DNA of 64,000 bases from Actinomycetota bacterium (GCA_018268465.1 JAFDWN010000002.1:159154-223153); one strand, 5' to 3'. Shown: positions 35,889-45,214, counted from the first letter of the stretch. Program-made: numbers and translations. The notes: generated from the letters alone by a model not told the origin.

Positions 35889-36611
35889 GTGGATGCGCAC
35901 ACGGTGTCGTTGCAGCGGGCCCTCGACGAAACCCGAACCGGGGACATCTGGTTGTTCCGGGGCGGGTCGCGTCCCGACCGCGCGATCCAGACGTTGACGA
36001 ACAGCCCCGTCAACCACGTGGGCATGACGGTCGCCATCGACGACCTGCCGCCGCTGATCTGGCATGCCGAGCTGGGCGACAAACTCACCGACATGTGGAC
36101 CGGGACCAACCACCGCGGTGTCCAGCTCAACGATGCCCGCCAGGTCGTCGAGCGGTGGTTCCACTCCTACGGCCAGCGGTGCTGGCTGCGCCAGCTCACC
36201 CCCTACGCCACGCGCGAGCAGGAGGATCAGCTGCTGCGGGTGATCGCCCGTATGAACGGCACCGCGTTCCCGACGACTGCGCGGCTCACCGGCCGCTGGC
36301 TGCGCGGCAGGCTTCCGGTGGCCGCCGACTTCACCCGCGGAATCCCCTTCGTGCACAAGAAGGTTAGCGAGTCGGCGCACCGCAGGAAGGCCGCGAAGAC
36401 GAACGTCGGCCTGGAGACCGCGTATTGCGCGGAAACCGTCGCGATCACTTACGAGGAGATGGGCCTGCTCGCCACCGAGAAGAACTACAACTGGTTCGAC
36501 CCCGGGTCCTTCTGGAGTGGTGACAACCTGCCGTTGAACGCGGGCTACCGGCTCGGCGACGAGATCACGGTCGTGGTCGAACCGGCCGGCCCACCGTCTA
36601 GTCGATGGTGA
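35889..36611 (+). CDS. Permuted NlpC/P60 (YiiX-like) hydrolase-like protein
   Basis: Protein of 240 aa. GDIWLFRGGSRPDRAIQTLT near the N-terminus, a His in NSPVNHVGMTV and a Cys in TAYCAETVAITYEEMG match the order seen in circularly permuted papain-like (YiiX/C92-type) proteins, where His precedes Cys. Such proteins are thought to hydrolyse amide or ester bonds in cell wall or lipid; activity here is inferred. GTG 35889. Its 3' end overlaps the convergent monooxygenase-like gene by 14 bp. Confidence 0.6.
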   Translation: MDAHTVSLQRALDETRTGDIWLFRGGSRPDRAIQTLTNSPVNHVGMTVAIDDLPPLIWHAELGDKLTDMWTGTNHRGVQLNDARQVVERWFHSYGQRCWLRQLTPYATREQEDQLLRVIARMNGTAFPTTARLTGRWLRGRLPVAADFTRGIPFVHKKVSESAHRRKAAKTNVGLETAYCAETVAITYEEMGLLATEKNYNWFDPGSFWSGDNLPLNAGYRLGDEITVVVEPAGPPSSRW

Positions 36612-36924
36612 TCTCCCCCATCTTCGACCAGCCCGTCGCGCTGAGGTTCTCACTGATGATGCTGGGCGTCGAAGCCAGCGCCTGCGGCACCTCCGTCAGG
36701 AACCGTTTGAAGTGGTCGGAACCGACGTGGGCGCCGCCCGCGTCACCGTCCCGGAAGCCTTCCACCAGGACGTAGACGGCCGGGTCGTCGAGACTGCGGG
36801 ACCATTCGAACCACAGATTGCCGTCTTCGGCACGCGTCGCCGCGGTGAACGGTGCCACCAGTTCCGGAAAGCGCTCCGTCCATTCCGGCTTCGTTTCGAA
36901 CTTCACGACGATGAAGATCATCAC
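36598..36924 (-). CDS. ABM-domain quinol monooxygenase-like protein
   Basis: 108 aa, a single antibiotic-biosynthesis-monooxygenase domain: MMIFIVVKFETKPEWTERF, then EDGNLWFEWSRSLDDPAVYV and HVGSDHFKRFLTEVP. These dimeric ferredoxin-like proteins oxidise quinols or act on heme-like substrates without cofactors. No clear operon partner. Confidence 0.82.
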   Translation of the reverse strand: MMIFIVVKFETKPEWTERFPELVAPFTAATRAEDGNLWFEWSRSLDDPAVYVLVEGFRDGDAGGAHVGSDHFKRFLTEVPQALASTPSIISENLSATGWSKMGEITID

Positions 36925-37108
36925 TGCCTCCTAGTCGGGTGTCCTCAACCGCAACATACGCGATGCCGTCGTCGGCCCGTGTCCAGGCTCCGTACAGAAA
37001 TTCCGGCTGGCCGGTATCCATGTTTGGTGGTCAGCCGTGAGGTATCGGCGTCCGGTCGCGGCCACTCTTGGGTGGACAGAAAGTCCGGCCTGCCCGAGGG
37101 AGCGCCGC

Positions 37109-37684
37109 GTGCCCGAGCAGATATCCGCCACTGTGGCGACACCGACCCTGCAGCGACCGACCGACCGGCCCGACGGACCGCGTGCGTGCGTCCAGGAGTT
37201 GTACGACGACCACGCCGAGGCGCTGCGACGCTATGTGTTCCGGCTGACCAGCGACCGCGCCCGCGCCGAGGACGTGGTGCAGGAGACCCTCCTGCGCGCC
37301 TGGCGGCACCTCACACTCACCGACGGAGAGCAACCCGTGCGCTCCTGGCTGTTCACGGTGGCGCGCAACATCGTCATCGACCAGAGCCGCACCGGGCGCT
37401 ACCGCAACGAGATCGTCTGGGCCGACACCACGGACATCGGCGACCGGAACGGACCCGATGAGGTGTCCGCCGCCCTGGACCGGATGCTGGTGACCGAGGC
37501 GCTGTCGCGGCTGCCCGAGATGCACCGCGCGGTGCTGATGCGCGCCTTCTACTTCGGCTGGACATCCGCCCAGATCGCCGACGAACTCGGGATCGCCGAG
37601 GGCACCGTGAAGTCGCGGCTGCACTATGCGCTGCGCAAGCTGAAGCTGATCTTCGCCGAGATGGGTGTGACACCCGGGCAGTAA
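37109..37684 (+). CDS. ECF sigma factor
   Basis: RNA polymerase sigma-70 family factor of 191 aa. Region 2 is LRRYVFRLTSDRARAEDVVQ plus ETLLRAWRHL; region 4 is LPEMHRAVLMRAFYFGWTSA followed by IADELGIAEGTVKSRLHYAL. GTG 37109 follows GAGGGAGCG. No anti-sigma factor (zinc-finger membrane protein) follows; the next gene is a LuxR regulator after about 300 bp. Regulation therefore is not evident locally. Confidence 0.88.
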   Translation: MPEQISATVATPTLQRPTDRPDGPRACVQELYDDHAEALRRYVFRLTSDRARAEDVVQETLLRAWRHLTLTDGEQPVRSWLFTVARNIVIDQSRTGRYRNEIVWADTTDIGDRNGPDEVSAALDRMLVTEALSRLPEMHRAVLMRAFYFGWTSAQIADELGIAEGTVKSRLHYALRKLKLIFAEMGVTPGQ

Positions 37685-37987
37685 CGTCCCCACTTCGTCG
37701 CCGACCACGGTTCCACCCACCGTATTTCGACATCGGTTCGACGTCTCCGCCGCGGCAGGCAAACCGACGACAGGATGGCCGAAGTCGTTGGGCCCGAACG
37801 GTTTCGCGTCGACGACCGGAACCGCGTCGCGCCGACCGCTCCTGGCCGCGCCGGGCGGCCGACAACCGCCGTGGGCCATCCGATCCACCGCGACAGGCGC
37901 ACCGGCGGCCCGGTACCATCTGTTGGGCCGGACCAGTCCATATCGCCCGCGGTAGACCGGATGCGGTGCGTGAAGGGCGTGAGGAAG
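37685..37987. other. Intergenic region, no gene seen
   Basis: About 300 bp between the ECF sigma gene and the LuxR gene. The LuxR frame is open through part of it, but the residues are low-complexity Arg/Pro/Gly. No palindrome or clear promoter was recognised. Confidence 0.4.
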
Positions 37988-40777
37988 ATGGCGAACAAGG
38001 GCCGGGAGGCACCGCTGCGCGGCCGCACCGCCGAATGCCAGACGCTGCGCACCGTGTTGTCCAACGCCCGATCCACCAGTGAGGTGCTGGTGATCCGTGG
38101 CGAGGCGGGCGTGGGCAAGACCGCGCTACTGGAGTTCCTGGCCGAACAGGCGTCGGGATTCCAGACCTCCCAGGTCGCCGGCGTCGAATCGGATATGGAA
38201 CTGCCCTTCGCGGGATTACAGCAGCTGTGCGCCCCGCTGCTGAGCCACCTCGACGAGTTGCCCGAACCCCAGCGCGAGGCATTGAACGTTGCCTTCGGCC
38301 GCGGGGCGGGTCCGACCCCGGATCGCTTCCTCGTCGGCCTGGCGGTGCTGAGCCTGATGGCCGCCGCGACCACCGGCCAACCGCTGTTGTGTGTCGTCGA
38401 CGACGCCCAGTGGCTCGACGAGGTGTCGGTGCAGACCCTCGGCTTCGTCGCGCGGCGTCTGCTCGCCGATCCGGTCGCCCTGGTGTTCGGGGTTCGCACC
38501 ACCGGCCGCCCGGTGCTGGCCGGGCTGCCCGAACTGGTGATCGGCGGTCTCTCCGATCGCGACGCCCGCGAGCTGCTCGATTCGGTCGTCCTCGGCCGCC
38601 TCGACGTGCGGGTGCGCGACCGCATCGTCGCCGAGACACGGGGTATTCCGCTGGCGCTGGTGGAGGTGCCCCGGAACATCACCGCCGCCGAACTTGCCGG
38701 CGGTTTCGGGGAAACCGGGGTGCGTCCGTCGGCGGGGCAGATCGAGGAGAGTTTCGTGCGGCGAATCCGGTCGCTGCCCGCGGCGACCCGGCGCCTGCTT
38801 CTCGTGGCGGCCGCCGAACCGGTCGGTGACGCCGCGCTGTTCCTGCGCGCCGCCGCGGGACTGGGCGTCCCGGTCGACGCGCTGGCGCCCGCCGAGGCCA
38901 CGGGCATCATCGAATTCGGCCCGCGGATGCGCTTCCACCATCCACTGGTGCGCTCGGCGGCCTACCGCGCCGCGGACCTGGCGGACCGCCGGGCGGTGCA
39001 CCGGGCGCTCGCCGACGCGACCGATGCGGTCACCGACCCCGACCGCCGGGCCTGGCACGCCGCGAACGCCACCGCCGGAGCCGACGATGCCGTGGCGGAC
39101 GAACTGGAATCGTCTGCCGGCCGGGCGCAGAGCCGGGGCGGGATCGCTGCGGCCGCCGCATTTCTGGAGCGTGCCACCATCCTGACGGCCGATCCGGCGC
39201 GGCGCGGCGCCAGGGCGCTCGCCGCCGCCACGGCCAAACGTGACGCGGCGGCGCCCGAATCGGCGGACGAACTCCTGGCCATCGCTGAACTGACGCCGCT
39301 GTCGGAGTTGCAGCGGGCGCGGGTGACGCGGTTGCGGGCCCAGATGGAATTCGCCCGCAGTCGCGGCGGCGGCGCCGGGGCTCCCGGGCTGTATCAGGCC
39401 GCCACGCAGCTGCTCGACGCCGCCAGGGGGCTGGAGACCCTCGACGACGATCTGGCACGGGAGACCCATCTCGAGGCGCTGGCCGCGGCGATGTACGCGG
39501 GGCGACTCGGTCAGCCCGGCGCGCTGAGCCAGGTGGCCGAGGCCGCGGCCGCCGTGGCCGGCCGGGCCACGGAGCCCCTCCGGCCCATCGATCTGTTGTT
39601 GAGCGGCATGGCGAATCGGATCGCCGGTGGCGTGAGCGCCGGTTCCGGACCGTTGCGTAAGGCCCTGGAGCTGATGTGCGGGCAGGGGCTGGACGGCAAC
39701 GGCCAGGTCATGCGCGGGATGTCGCTGGATCTGGCGATCGTGCAGGAATCCGCCGCCGGTGAATTGTGGGACGACGCGATCTACCGGCAGCTGGCCACAG
39801 ACACGGTTCGCCACGCCCGTGACGCCGGCGCGTTGGCCATACTTCCGGCCGCACTCGGTTTCCGGGCGGGAGTCCACATGCTGTCCGGCGAATTCGCCAC
39901 GGCGGCAAATCTTTTGGCGGAAGCCGCCTCGATCACCACGGCTGCGGGTTATTCGCCGCTGCGTTATCACACGCTCACGCTGGCCGCCTGGCGGGGCGAT
40001 CCCGCCGAGGCCGTCGCCCTGGTGAAGGCGGCCGCGGCCGACGGGACCGCCAGGGGTGAAGGCCGGGTTCTCGGCGCGACAGGGTATCTGTCCGCCGTAC
40101 TCTTCAACGGCCTCGGCCGATACGACGAGGCCTTCGAGGCCGCCCGCGAAGGCTGCGATTACGAGGATCTCGGCATTCACAGCTGGTGTCTGTACGAGCT
40201 GATCGAGGCAGCGGCCCACACCGGCCGGCAGGATGAGGGCACGGCGGCCGTGCGACGGCTCGACGAGCGGGCGGGTGCGAGCGGCACCGACTGGGGCCTG
40301 GGTGCGGCGGCAAGCGCACGAGCCCTGCTGGCCGACAACGAGAATGCCGAACACCACTACACCGAAGCCATCGAGCGGCTTGAACGCACCCGCGTCGTCC
40401 TGCATCTCGCCCGCGTCCGGCTGAGTTACGGCGAATGGCTGCGCCGCGTCAACCGCCGACTCGACGCCCGCAAGCAGCTCAACACCGCTCATGAGATGTT
40501 CACCCGCATGGGCGCGATGGCCTTCGCGGAGCGGACCCGCCGAGAGCTGACCGCCAGCGGTGCCAAGGTGCGCAAACAGCCACTGAGCACGGGCGACGAG
40601 TTGACCGCACAAGAGGCGCAGATAGCCCGGATGGCCGCCGAGGGGCTGACCAATCAGGAGATCGGCGCGCAGCTGTTCATCAGTACGCACACCGTGGAAT
40701 GGCACCTCAGAAAGGTGTTCGTCAAGCTGGGTATCAGCTCGCGCCGCCAGCTGCGCACCGTGTCCTGGGCCAGCTGA
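37988..40777 (+). CDS. Large ATP-binding LuxR family regulator (LAL)
   Basis: Regulator of 929 aa. AAA/STAND ATPase at the N-terminus with Walker A GEAGVGKTALL (about residues 38-48) and Walker B LLCVVDDAQWLD; a long helical TPR-like middle; and a C-terminal LuxR helix-turn-helix (LTAQEAQIARMAAEGLTNQE, STHTVEWHLRKVFVKLGIS). LALs are ATP-dependent activators that respond to an inducer. ATG 37988 follows AAGGG/GAGGA purine stretches; ATG 37961 is an alternative. No obvious linked target. Confidence 0.85.
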   Translation: MANKGREAPLRGRTAECQTLRTVLSNARSTSEVLVIRGEAGVGKTALLEFLAEQASGFQTSQVAGVESDMELPFAGLQQLCAPLLSHLDELPEPQREALNVAFGRGAGPTPDRFLVGLAVLSLMAAATTGQPLLCVVDDAQWLDEVSVQTLGFVARRLLADPVALVFGVRTTGRPVLAGLPELVIGGLSDRDARELLDSVVLGRLDVRVRDRIVAETRGIPLALVEVPRNITAAELAGGFGETGVRPSAGQIEESFVRRIRSLPAATRRLLLVAAAEPVGDAALFLRAAAGLGVPVDALAPAEATGIIEFGPRMRFHHPLVRSAAYRAADLADRRAVHRALADATDAVTDPDRRAWHAANATAGADDAVADELESSAGRAQSRGGIAAAAAFLERATILTADPARRGARALAAATAKRDAAAPESADELLAIAELTPLSELQRARVTRLRAQMEFARSRGGGAGAPGLYQAATQLLDAARGLETLDDDLARETHLEALAAAMYAGRLGQPGALSQVAEAAAAVAGRATEPLRPIDLLLSGMANRIAGGVSAGSGPLRKALELMCGQGLDGNGQVMRGMSLDLAIVQESAAGELWDDAIYRQLATDTVRHARDAGALAILPAALGFRAGVHMLSGEFATAANLLAEAASITTAAGYSPLRYHTLTLAAWRGDPAEAVALVKAAAADGTARGEGRVLGATGYLSAVLFNGLGRYDEAFEAAREGCDYEDLGIHSWCLYELIEAAAHTGRQDEGTAAVRRLDERAGASGTDWGLGAAASARALLADNENAEHHYTEAIERLERTRVVLHLARVRLSYGEWLRRVNRRLDARKQLNTAHEMFTRMGAMAFAERTRRELTASGAKVRKQPLSTGDELTAQEAQIARMAAEGLTNQEIGAQLFISTHTVEWHLRKVFVKLGISSRRQLRTVSWAS

Positions 40778-40900
40778 GCGCGGCCGCACCGCCGCACCCG
40801 GGCCACGAAACGCCGACCACGAACTTCCAAGGGTTCACTTCGCGCCGCCGGACGTCAGGCTGAGTTCCACAGTCCGACACCAACAACCGGGAGGCTCGTC

Positions 40901-41539
40901 GTGAAGGTCGTGGGCATCGGCGACACAGGTCTCATCGGATCCACCGCTGTGAGACGGCTCACACCCGGATGCGTCGAGTCGGATACACAGCTGGCGGCAC
41001 GTTTCGTCCGTGACGCGCTGCCACTGCGCGACGCGCTCTTCCGCAAGGCCCGCTGGTTGACCCGTTGCGAGGCCGATGCCGAAGACCTCCTGCAGGACAC
41101 GCTGTTACACGCGTTCGCGGGCTTCCGCAGTTTCGAGGCGGGCACCAACCTCAATGCCTGGATGTTCCGGATCCTGCACAACCGGTGGATCAGCAGCTAC
41201 CGCCGCCGGCAGCGGCGCCCCGCCGAGGTCCCGGTGGACACCATCACCGACCGCGATCTGGCGGGCAGCGCGTCGCATCAGTCGGCCGAGGTAGGTTCCG
41301 CGGAGGCCGAGGCGCTGGCGGCGTACCCCGACGCTGCGCTGCACGCTGCATGGGTGGAGCTGCCGGAGGGGTTCCGGACCGCCTTGTACTACGCGGATGC
41401 CCTCGGTTACACCTACGCCGAAACCTCTGCGCTGCTGGGCATTCCGATCGGTACGGTGATGTCCCGGACTTCACGCGGCCGGGAGCGGCTGCGGGCGGCG
41501 CTGGGCGGCACCCGATCCCCCGGACGGCGCGCCGCCTGA
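40901..41539 (+). CDS. ECF sigma factor with Rossmann-like leader
   Basis: Protein of 212 aa. From about residue 30 it is a standard ECF sigma factor: region 2 LFRKARWLTRCEADAEDLLQ plus DTLLHAFAGFRSF, region 4 ELPEGFRTALYYADALGYTY and GIPIGTVMSRTSRGRERL. The first 23 residues, KVVGIGDTGLIGSTAVRRL, look instead like the start of an NmrA/extended-SDR NAD(P)-binding fold (TGxxGxxxA). GTG 40901 has a good GGGAGG six bases upstream, so the leader seems translated. Probably a deletion fused an oxidoreductase start to the sigma gene. Heads an operon with SDR, cupin and a membrane protein; no anti-sigma. Confidence 0.82.
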   Translation: MKVVGIGDTGLIGSTAVRRLTPGCVESDTQLAARFVRDALPLRDALFRKARWLTRCEADAEDLLQDTLLHAFAGFRSFEAGTNLNAWMFRILHNRWISSYRRRQRRPAEVPVDTITDRDLAGSASHQSAEVGSAEAEALAAYPDAALHAAWVELPEGFRTALYYADALGYTYAETSALLGIPIGTVMSRTSRGRERLRAALGGTRSPGRRAA

Positions 41540-41566
41540 TGCGACCATGAGAATCAGGAGATATCA

Positions 41567-42289
41567 ATGGAATTGAGCGCCCAGACCGCGCTGGTCACCG
41601 GCGGCACCGCCGGGATCGGGCTGGCATGCGCGCGGCTGCTGGCCCGCGAAGGCGCCTCGGTCGTCATCACCGGCCGGGACCCGCACCGCGGCACGGCCGC
41701 CGCCGCGCGAATCGACCGGGGCGCACGGTTCGTCCAAGCCGACCTGTCCGACCTCGATTCGGTGATGTCGCTGGTCCAGCAGGTCGGCGATGTCGACATC
41801 CTCGTGAACAACGCCGCCAGCTTCCCCGGCGCGATGACCGTCGACCAGGATGTGGCATCGTTTCAGGCCACATTCGACACCAACGTCCGGGGGACGTACT
41901 TCCTGGCCGCCGGCCTCGTGCCGGGCATGGTCAGGCGGGGCCGCGGGAGCATCGTCAACGTGACGTCGATGGTCGCGTCGAAAGGCGTTCCCGGCGCGTC
42001 GGTCTACAGCGCGTCCAAGGCCGCGGTGGAATCCCTCACCCGCACGTGGGCGGCCGAACTCGGCGTGCACGGCGTGCGGGTGAACAGCGTCGCCCCGGGA
42101 CCGACCGACACCGAGGGTGTCGTCGCCGAATGGGGAGAAACCAACGACGAACTCGGCCGCGCACTGCCTTTGGGCCGCACCGCTCAACCCGAGGAGATCG
42201 CCGAGGCGGTGCTGTTCCTCGCCTCACCGCGCTCCAGTTTCGTCACCGGCTCCACGCTGCACGCCGACGGTGGCGGCACCGCCATCTGA
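41567..42289 (+). CDS. SDR family oxidoreductase
   Basis: Classical short-chain dehydrogenase of 240 aa: TGGTAGIGLACARLL (cofactor), NNAASFPG, catalytic Ser in NVTSMVASKG, YSASKAAVES and the closing FVTGSTLHADGGGTAI typical of FabG-like enzymes. ATG 41567 follows AGGAGATATCA. It lies 27 bp after the ECF sigma gene and 22 bp before the cupin gene, so it is co-transcribed and likely in the same response. Confidence 0.87.
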   Translation: MELSAQTALVTGGTAGIGLACARLLAREGASVVITGRDPHRGTAAAARIDRGARFVQADLSDLDSVMSLVQQVGDVDILVNNAASFPGAMTVDQDVASFQATFDTNVRGTYFLAAGLVPGMVRRGRGSIVNVTSMVASKGVPGASVYSASKAAVESLTRTWAAELGVHGVRVNSVAPGPTDTEGVVAEWGETNDELGRALPLGRTAQPEEIAEAVLFLASPRSSFVTGSTLHADGGGTAI

Positions 42290-42311
42290 CACCTCTGAAG
42301 GGAGCAACCCG

Positions 42312-42749
42312 ATGTCCGACGACGCCAACGGATCTCAGCACACCTCTGCGCGCAGCGACGCGTGGAAGACGGCGATCACGGTGCTGCAGGAGGTGTCGCC
42401 ACCGGCGATCGGTGCAGACACGCACGCGATGACGGTCCTCGTGGAGTATCCGCCCGGCGACCCCGGGGCGCCGCCGCACCGCCACCCGGGCGGGCCGGCC
42501 TTCGGGTACATGGTCGAAGGCGAGATGCTCTTCGAGCTGGAAGGCGAAGCGCCCCGGGTCATCCGCGCCGGGGAGACGTTCTGGGAGCCCGGTGGTGACG
42601 TCATCCACTACCAGGACGGCAACAACCGTACCGACATCCCGAGCCGGTTTGTCGTCACGATGTTCTGCCGGCCCGACGAGCCGATGCTGGTGCTCGTCGA
42701 CGACGACGAACTGGCTGCCCGCCGCTCGCGGCGGGTACCTCCCGGGTGA
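42312..42749 (+). CDS. Cupin domain protein
   Basis: Small cupin of 145 aa. Motif 1 is PPGAPPHRHPGGPAFGYMVEGE-like (HRHPGG with metal-binding His residues and Glu in the VEGE strand), motif 2 around ETFWEPGGDVIHYQDGNN. A single beta-barrel metal-binding domain; could be a small dioxygenase, quercetinase-like or a sensor. ATG 42312 follows GGGAGCAAC. Third gene of the sigma operon. Confidence 0.82.
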   Translation: MSDDANGSQHTSARSDAWKTAITVLQEVSPPAIGADTHAMTVLVEYPPGDPGAPPHRHPGGPAFGYMVEGEMLFELEGEAPRVIRAGETFWEPGGDVIHYQDGNNRTDIPSRFVVTMFCRPDEPMLVLVDDDELAARRSRRVPPG

Positions 42750-42809
42750 CCTCGCCGCGCTGGCGAGCGCGGGTGAGAGCACCGGCACGGGCTGGGTAAC
42801 CTGGGCCGC

Positions 42810-43163
42810 ATGGAAGTACTACGCAACGTAATAGTTCTGCTGCACATCGTAGGCTTCGCGGTCACGTTCGGGGCCTGGGCGGCCGAGGTGGCGGCGGCGC
42901 GCTTCCGGTTCACCCGGCTGATGGACTACGGCCTGCTGGTTTCCCTCCTGACCGGCCTGGCGCTGGCGGCGCCGTGGCCGGCGGGTATCGATCTCAACTA
43001 CCCCAAAATCGGCGTCAAGCTGGTGATCCTGCTCGTCCTCGGGGCCGTGCTCGGGATGGGTAGCGCCCGGCAGCGGCGCAGCGGCGAACCCGTCGTCCGC
43101 CCGATGTTCTTCGCCGCTGGGGCACTGTCGTTCGCGGCGGCGGCGGTCGCCGTCATCTGGTGA
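42810..43163 (+). CDS. Small polytopic membrane protein
   Basis: 117 aa, almost entirely hydrophobic with about four membrane helices (VLLHIVGFAVTFGAWAAEVA, LLVSLLTGLALAAPWP, VKLVILLVLGAVLGMG, FFAAGALSFAAAAVAVIW) and short basic loops. Unknown function. Separated from the cupin by 60 bp; marks the left border of the lower-GC island. Confidence 0.7.
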   Translation: MEVLRNVIVLLHIVGFAVTFGAWAAEVAAARFRFTRLMDYGLLVSLLTGLALAAPWPAGIDLNYPKIGVKLVILLVLGAVLGMGSARQRRSGEPVVRPMFFAAGALSFAAAAVAVIW

Positions 43164-43329
43164 CCGGCCGGATTGGTTGTCACGGCATGGTCCGGGTCCT
43201 CCAACCGCTTCGAGATGTCCCTGTGTCGTGTACGTCGGGAGATTCGTAGCGACCTTGAACGCGCGTGTGGCTAGGGTTCGGAGACGCCCGACAGCGTTCT
43301 GGTCGAGGACACGCGAAACGAGGAACGAG

Positions 43330-44190
43330 ATGGCACTGGGTCGCGCTTTCATCCGATCGAACGAACGGCAGAACTTGCGGTCGCGCCCTCCGAGCTCGCA
43401 ATCGGTCCCCTTCGTCAACAATGACGCGGATCCAACACCGGACCTACTACCGAGCCGCCCAATATGTTTGGTAATCGCGAGCGCTTCGGATACGGGCGCC
43501 AAGTGCTTCTCCGAGCTATACGGCGATCATGGCGTGACCCTCGTGACGCCACAGGACCTGGCGCGATCAGGTTGGAACTATGTCGTGGGTCATGGCTCTC
43601 GCTCCACGGCGTCGATCGGCGAGAGGTCGCTCGAAGCGCGCGATGTCAGATACGTCGTCACTCGATTGTCGCGTGTTCGACCTGACGACCTCACATGCAT
43701 AGTGCCCGAAGACCGGACGTACGTGGCAGCGGAGATGACAGCGTTCTTACTTGCTTGGCTGTCGGAGTTGGGCTGCCCCGTTATCAATCGCCCGACACCG
43801 CGATCCTTGTCAGGACCGGGCTGGTCGCACGAGGAATGGGTACAGAACGCAGTCCGAATAGGGGTTCCGATCGAGCCTGCACGGCGCAGGATCCCCCTAT
43901 CAGGCATCGCTGCCACCAATTCGTTGAACCGATCTGCTGTGTTAGTGACGGTGGTGGGGCGGAGGACCCTTGGACGAGCGGACCCAACCGTGCATCAAGC
44001 CGCGATTGCGTTGGCCCAGGCGGCCGGAACTGAGTTGCTCAGTGTTCGCTTCGATGGGGCAGGCGACGGCGCGCGCGTCCTGGAAGCAGATCCGTGGGTC
44101 GACCTCGGTGACGATGAGACACGCGAGGCTGTCGCGCAGCACATGACGAGCCCAGCGGCCCGGCCAACTGACGGCGAGACACCATGTTGA
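43330..44190 (+). CDS. Partner protein of ATP-grasp ligase, unknown function
   Basis: Protein of 286 aa, no family assigned. After a polar N-terminus, ICLVIASASDTGAKCFSELY looks like the first strand of a Rossmann-like fold, and LGCPVINRPTPRSLSGPGWS resembles the linker ahead of ATP-grasp domains; no complete ATP-binding set is present. ATG 43330 follows GAGGAACGAG. Its last seven bases overlap the start of the ATP-grasp gene (ATGTTGA), implying coupled synthesis and possibly a complex. Codon use includes TTA and ATA codons that are rare in the rest of the window, indicating horizontal transfer. Confidence 0.7.
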   Translation: MALGRAFIRSNERQNLRSRPPSSQSVPFVNNDADPTPDLLPSRPICLVIASASDTGAKCFSELYGDHGVTLVTPQDLARSGWNYVVGHGSRSTASIGERSLEARDVRYVVTRLSRVRPDDLTCIVPEDRTYVAAEMTAFLLAWLSELGCPVINRPTPRSLSGPGWSHEEWVQNAVRIGVPIEPARRRIPLSGIAATNSLNRSAVLVTVVGRRTLGRADPTVHQAAIALAQAAGTELLSVRFDGAGDGARVLEADPWVDLGDDETREAVAQHMTSPAARPTDGETPC

Positions 44191-45113
44191 ACGTGCTGTG
44201 GGGTATCGCAGAGGACGATTCCCTGACAGCAGTGCGCCGTGCGCTCGAGCGCCGCCATGCGCGGTACTTCTTTCTGGACCAACGGATGTTGCTGAATTGC
44301 GAAGTCGAGACTTCTGTCGACGACACGGTCCGCGGTTTGGTGCGGATCAGGGACCAGGTCTGCGATCTCGCCGAGGTGAAGTCGGTCTATCTTCGCAATT
44401 ATGCGTTAGCACTGCTCACCGAGTTCCGACAGGTTGGTGGAACGGGCATCGCTTGGCAGCGCACTCAAGCGGTCGACGATGCGTTGCGCTCGTGGGTGGA
44501 GGTTACACCGGCCTTGGCGATCAATCGGTTCTCCGCGATGGCTGCAGCCGAATCCAAGCCCTACCAATCACGGCTGATCCGCTCGGCGGGCTTCTATACG
44601 CCTGCCACTCTGATCACGACGGATGCTGAAGCGGCACATGAATTTTGGAAACGCAACGGAACGGTGGTCTACAAGTCGATCAGTGGGACGCGCAGCATAG
44701 TTTCCCGCCTGGGAAGTGGTCACGCCGACCGGTTCACCGACATCCGCTGGTGTCCTACTCAGTTTCAGCAGTACATCGCCGGGCGCGATTTCCGCGTCCA
44801 TGTCGTGGGAGCCGAAGCCTTTGCCTGCCAGATTGATTCCAATGCAGACGACTATCGCTATGCCGCACGCAATGGCGGTTCGGTCCGGCTGAGTCCCTGC
44901 CGGCTTCCACAGGATTGCACCGATCGATGTGTTGCACTTGCCACCCAGTTCGGTTTCACCGTGGCGGGTGTCGATCTCCGGCAAACCCGCCAGGGCCAGT
45001 GGTACTGCTTCGAGATAAACGGCTCGCCGACCTTCACCTACTACGAGGCACCGACATCTCAAGCTGTCGCCGACGCGATAGCGAACCTGATGGTCGCCGC
45101 CGCTCCCACCTGA
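44184..45113 (+). CDS. ATP-grasp ligase (RimK/graspetide-synthetase-like)
   Basis: ATP-grasp enzyme of 309 aa. SVYLRNYALALLTEF and PALAINRFSAMAAAESKPYQ match the N-terminal domain of MvdD/TgmB-like peptide maturases; the ATP-binding lysine lies in VVYKSISGTRS, the hinge in FQQYIAGRDFRVHVVG, and the Mg2+ ligands Glu/Asn in CFEINGSPTF. Such enzymes form amide or ester bonds between carboxylates and amines or hydroxyls on peptides. Co-translated with the upstream partner. No precursor peptide was recognised nearby. Lower GC than neighbours (31 G+C in the 60 bases from 44641). Confidence 0.75.
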   Translation: MLNVLWGIAEDDSLTAVRRALERRHARYFFLDQRMLLNCEVETSVDDTVRGLVRIRDQVCDLAEVKSVYLRNYALALLTEFRQVGGTGIAWQRTQAVDDALRSWVEVTPALAINRFSAMAAAESKPYQSRLIRSAGFYTPATLITTDAEAAHEFWKRNGTVVYKSISGTRSIVSRLGSGHADRFTDIRWCPTQFQQYIAGRDFRVHVVGAEAFACQIDSNADDYRYAARNGGSVRLSPCRLPQDCTDRCVALATQFGFTVAGVDLRQTRQGQWYCFEINGSPTFTYYEAPTSQAVADAIANLMVAAAPT

Positions 45114-45214
45114 CCGTTCCGTCGGAACACATTCCTGGGACGTACCTATTCGGCGCATCGCCCGAACAGGATGCGTGTTTTCAATGGATGTCCCGATTCC
45201 GCCGAACTACCGAG

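Noticed and set aside
38216-40789. 857-codon open frame on the minus strand
   Set aside because: Antisense of the LuxR ATPase gene with no recognisable domain and biased composition.
43924-43933. CGTTGAACCG inside the ATP-grasp partner gene as a further ychF scar
   Set aside because: Only ten bases match, the GGCTAC part is absent and it lies within a continuous coding frame; likely chance.
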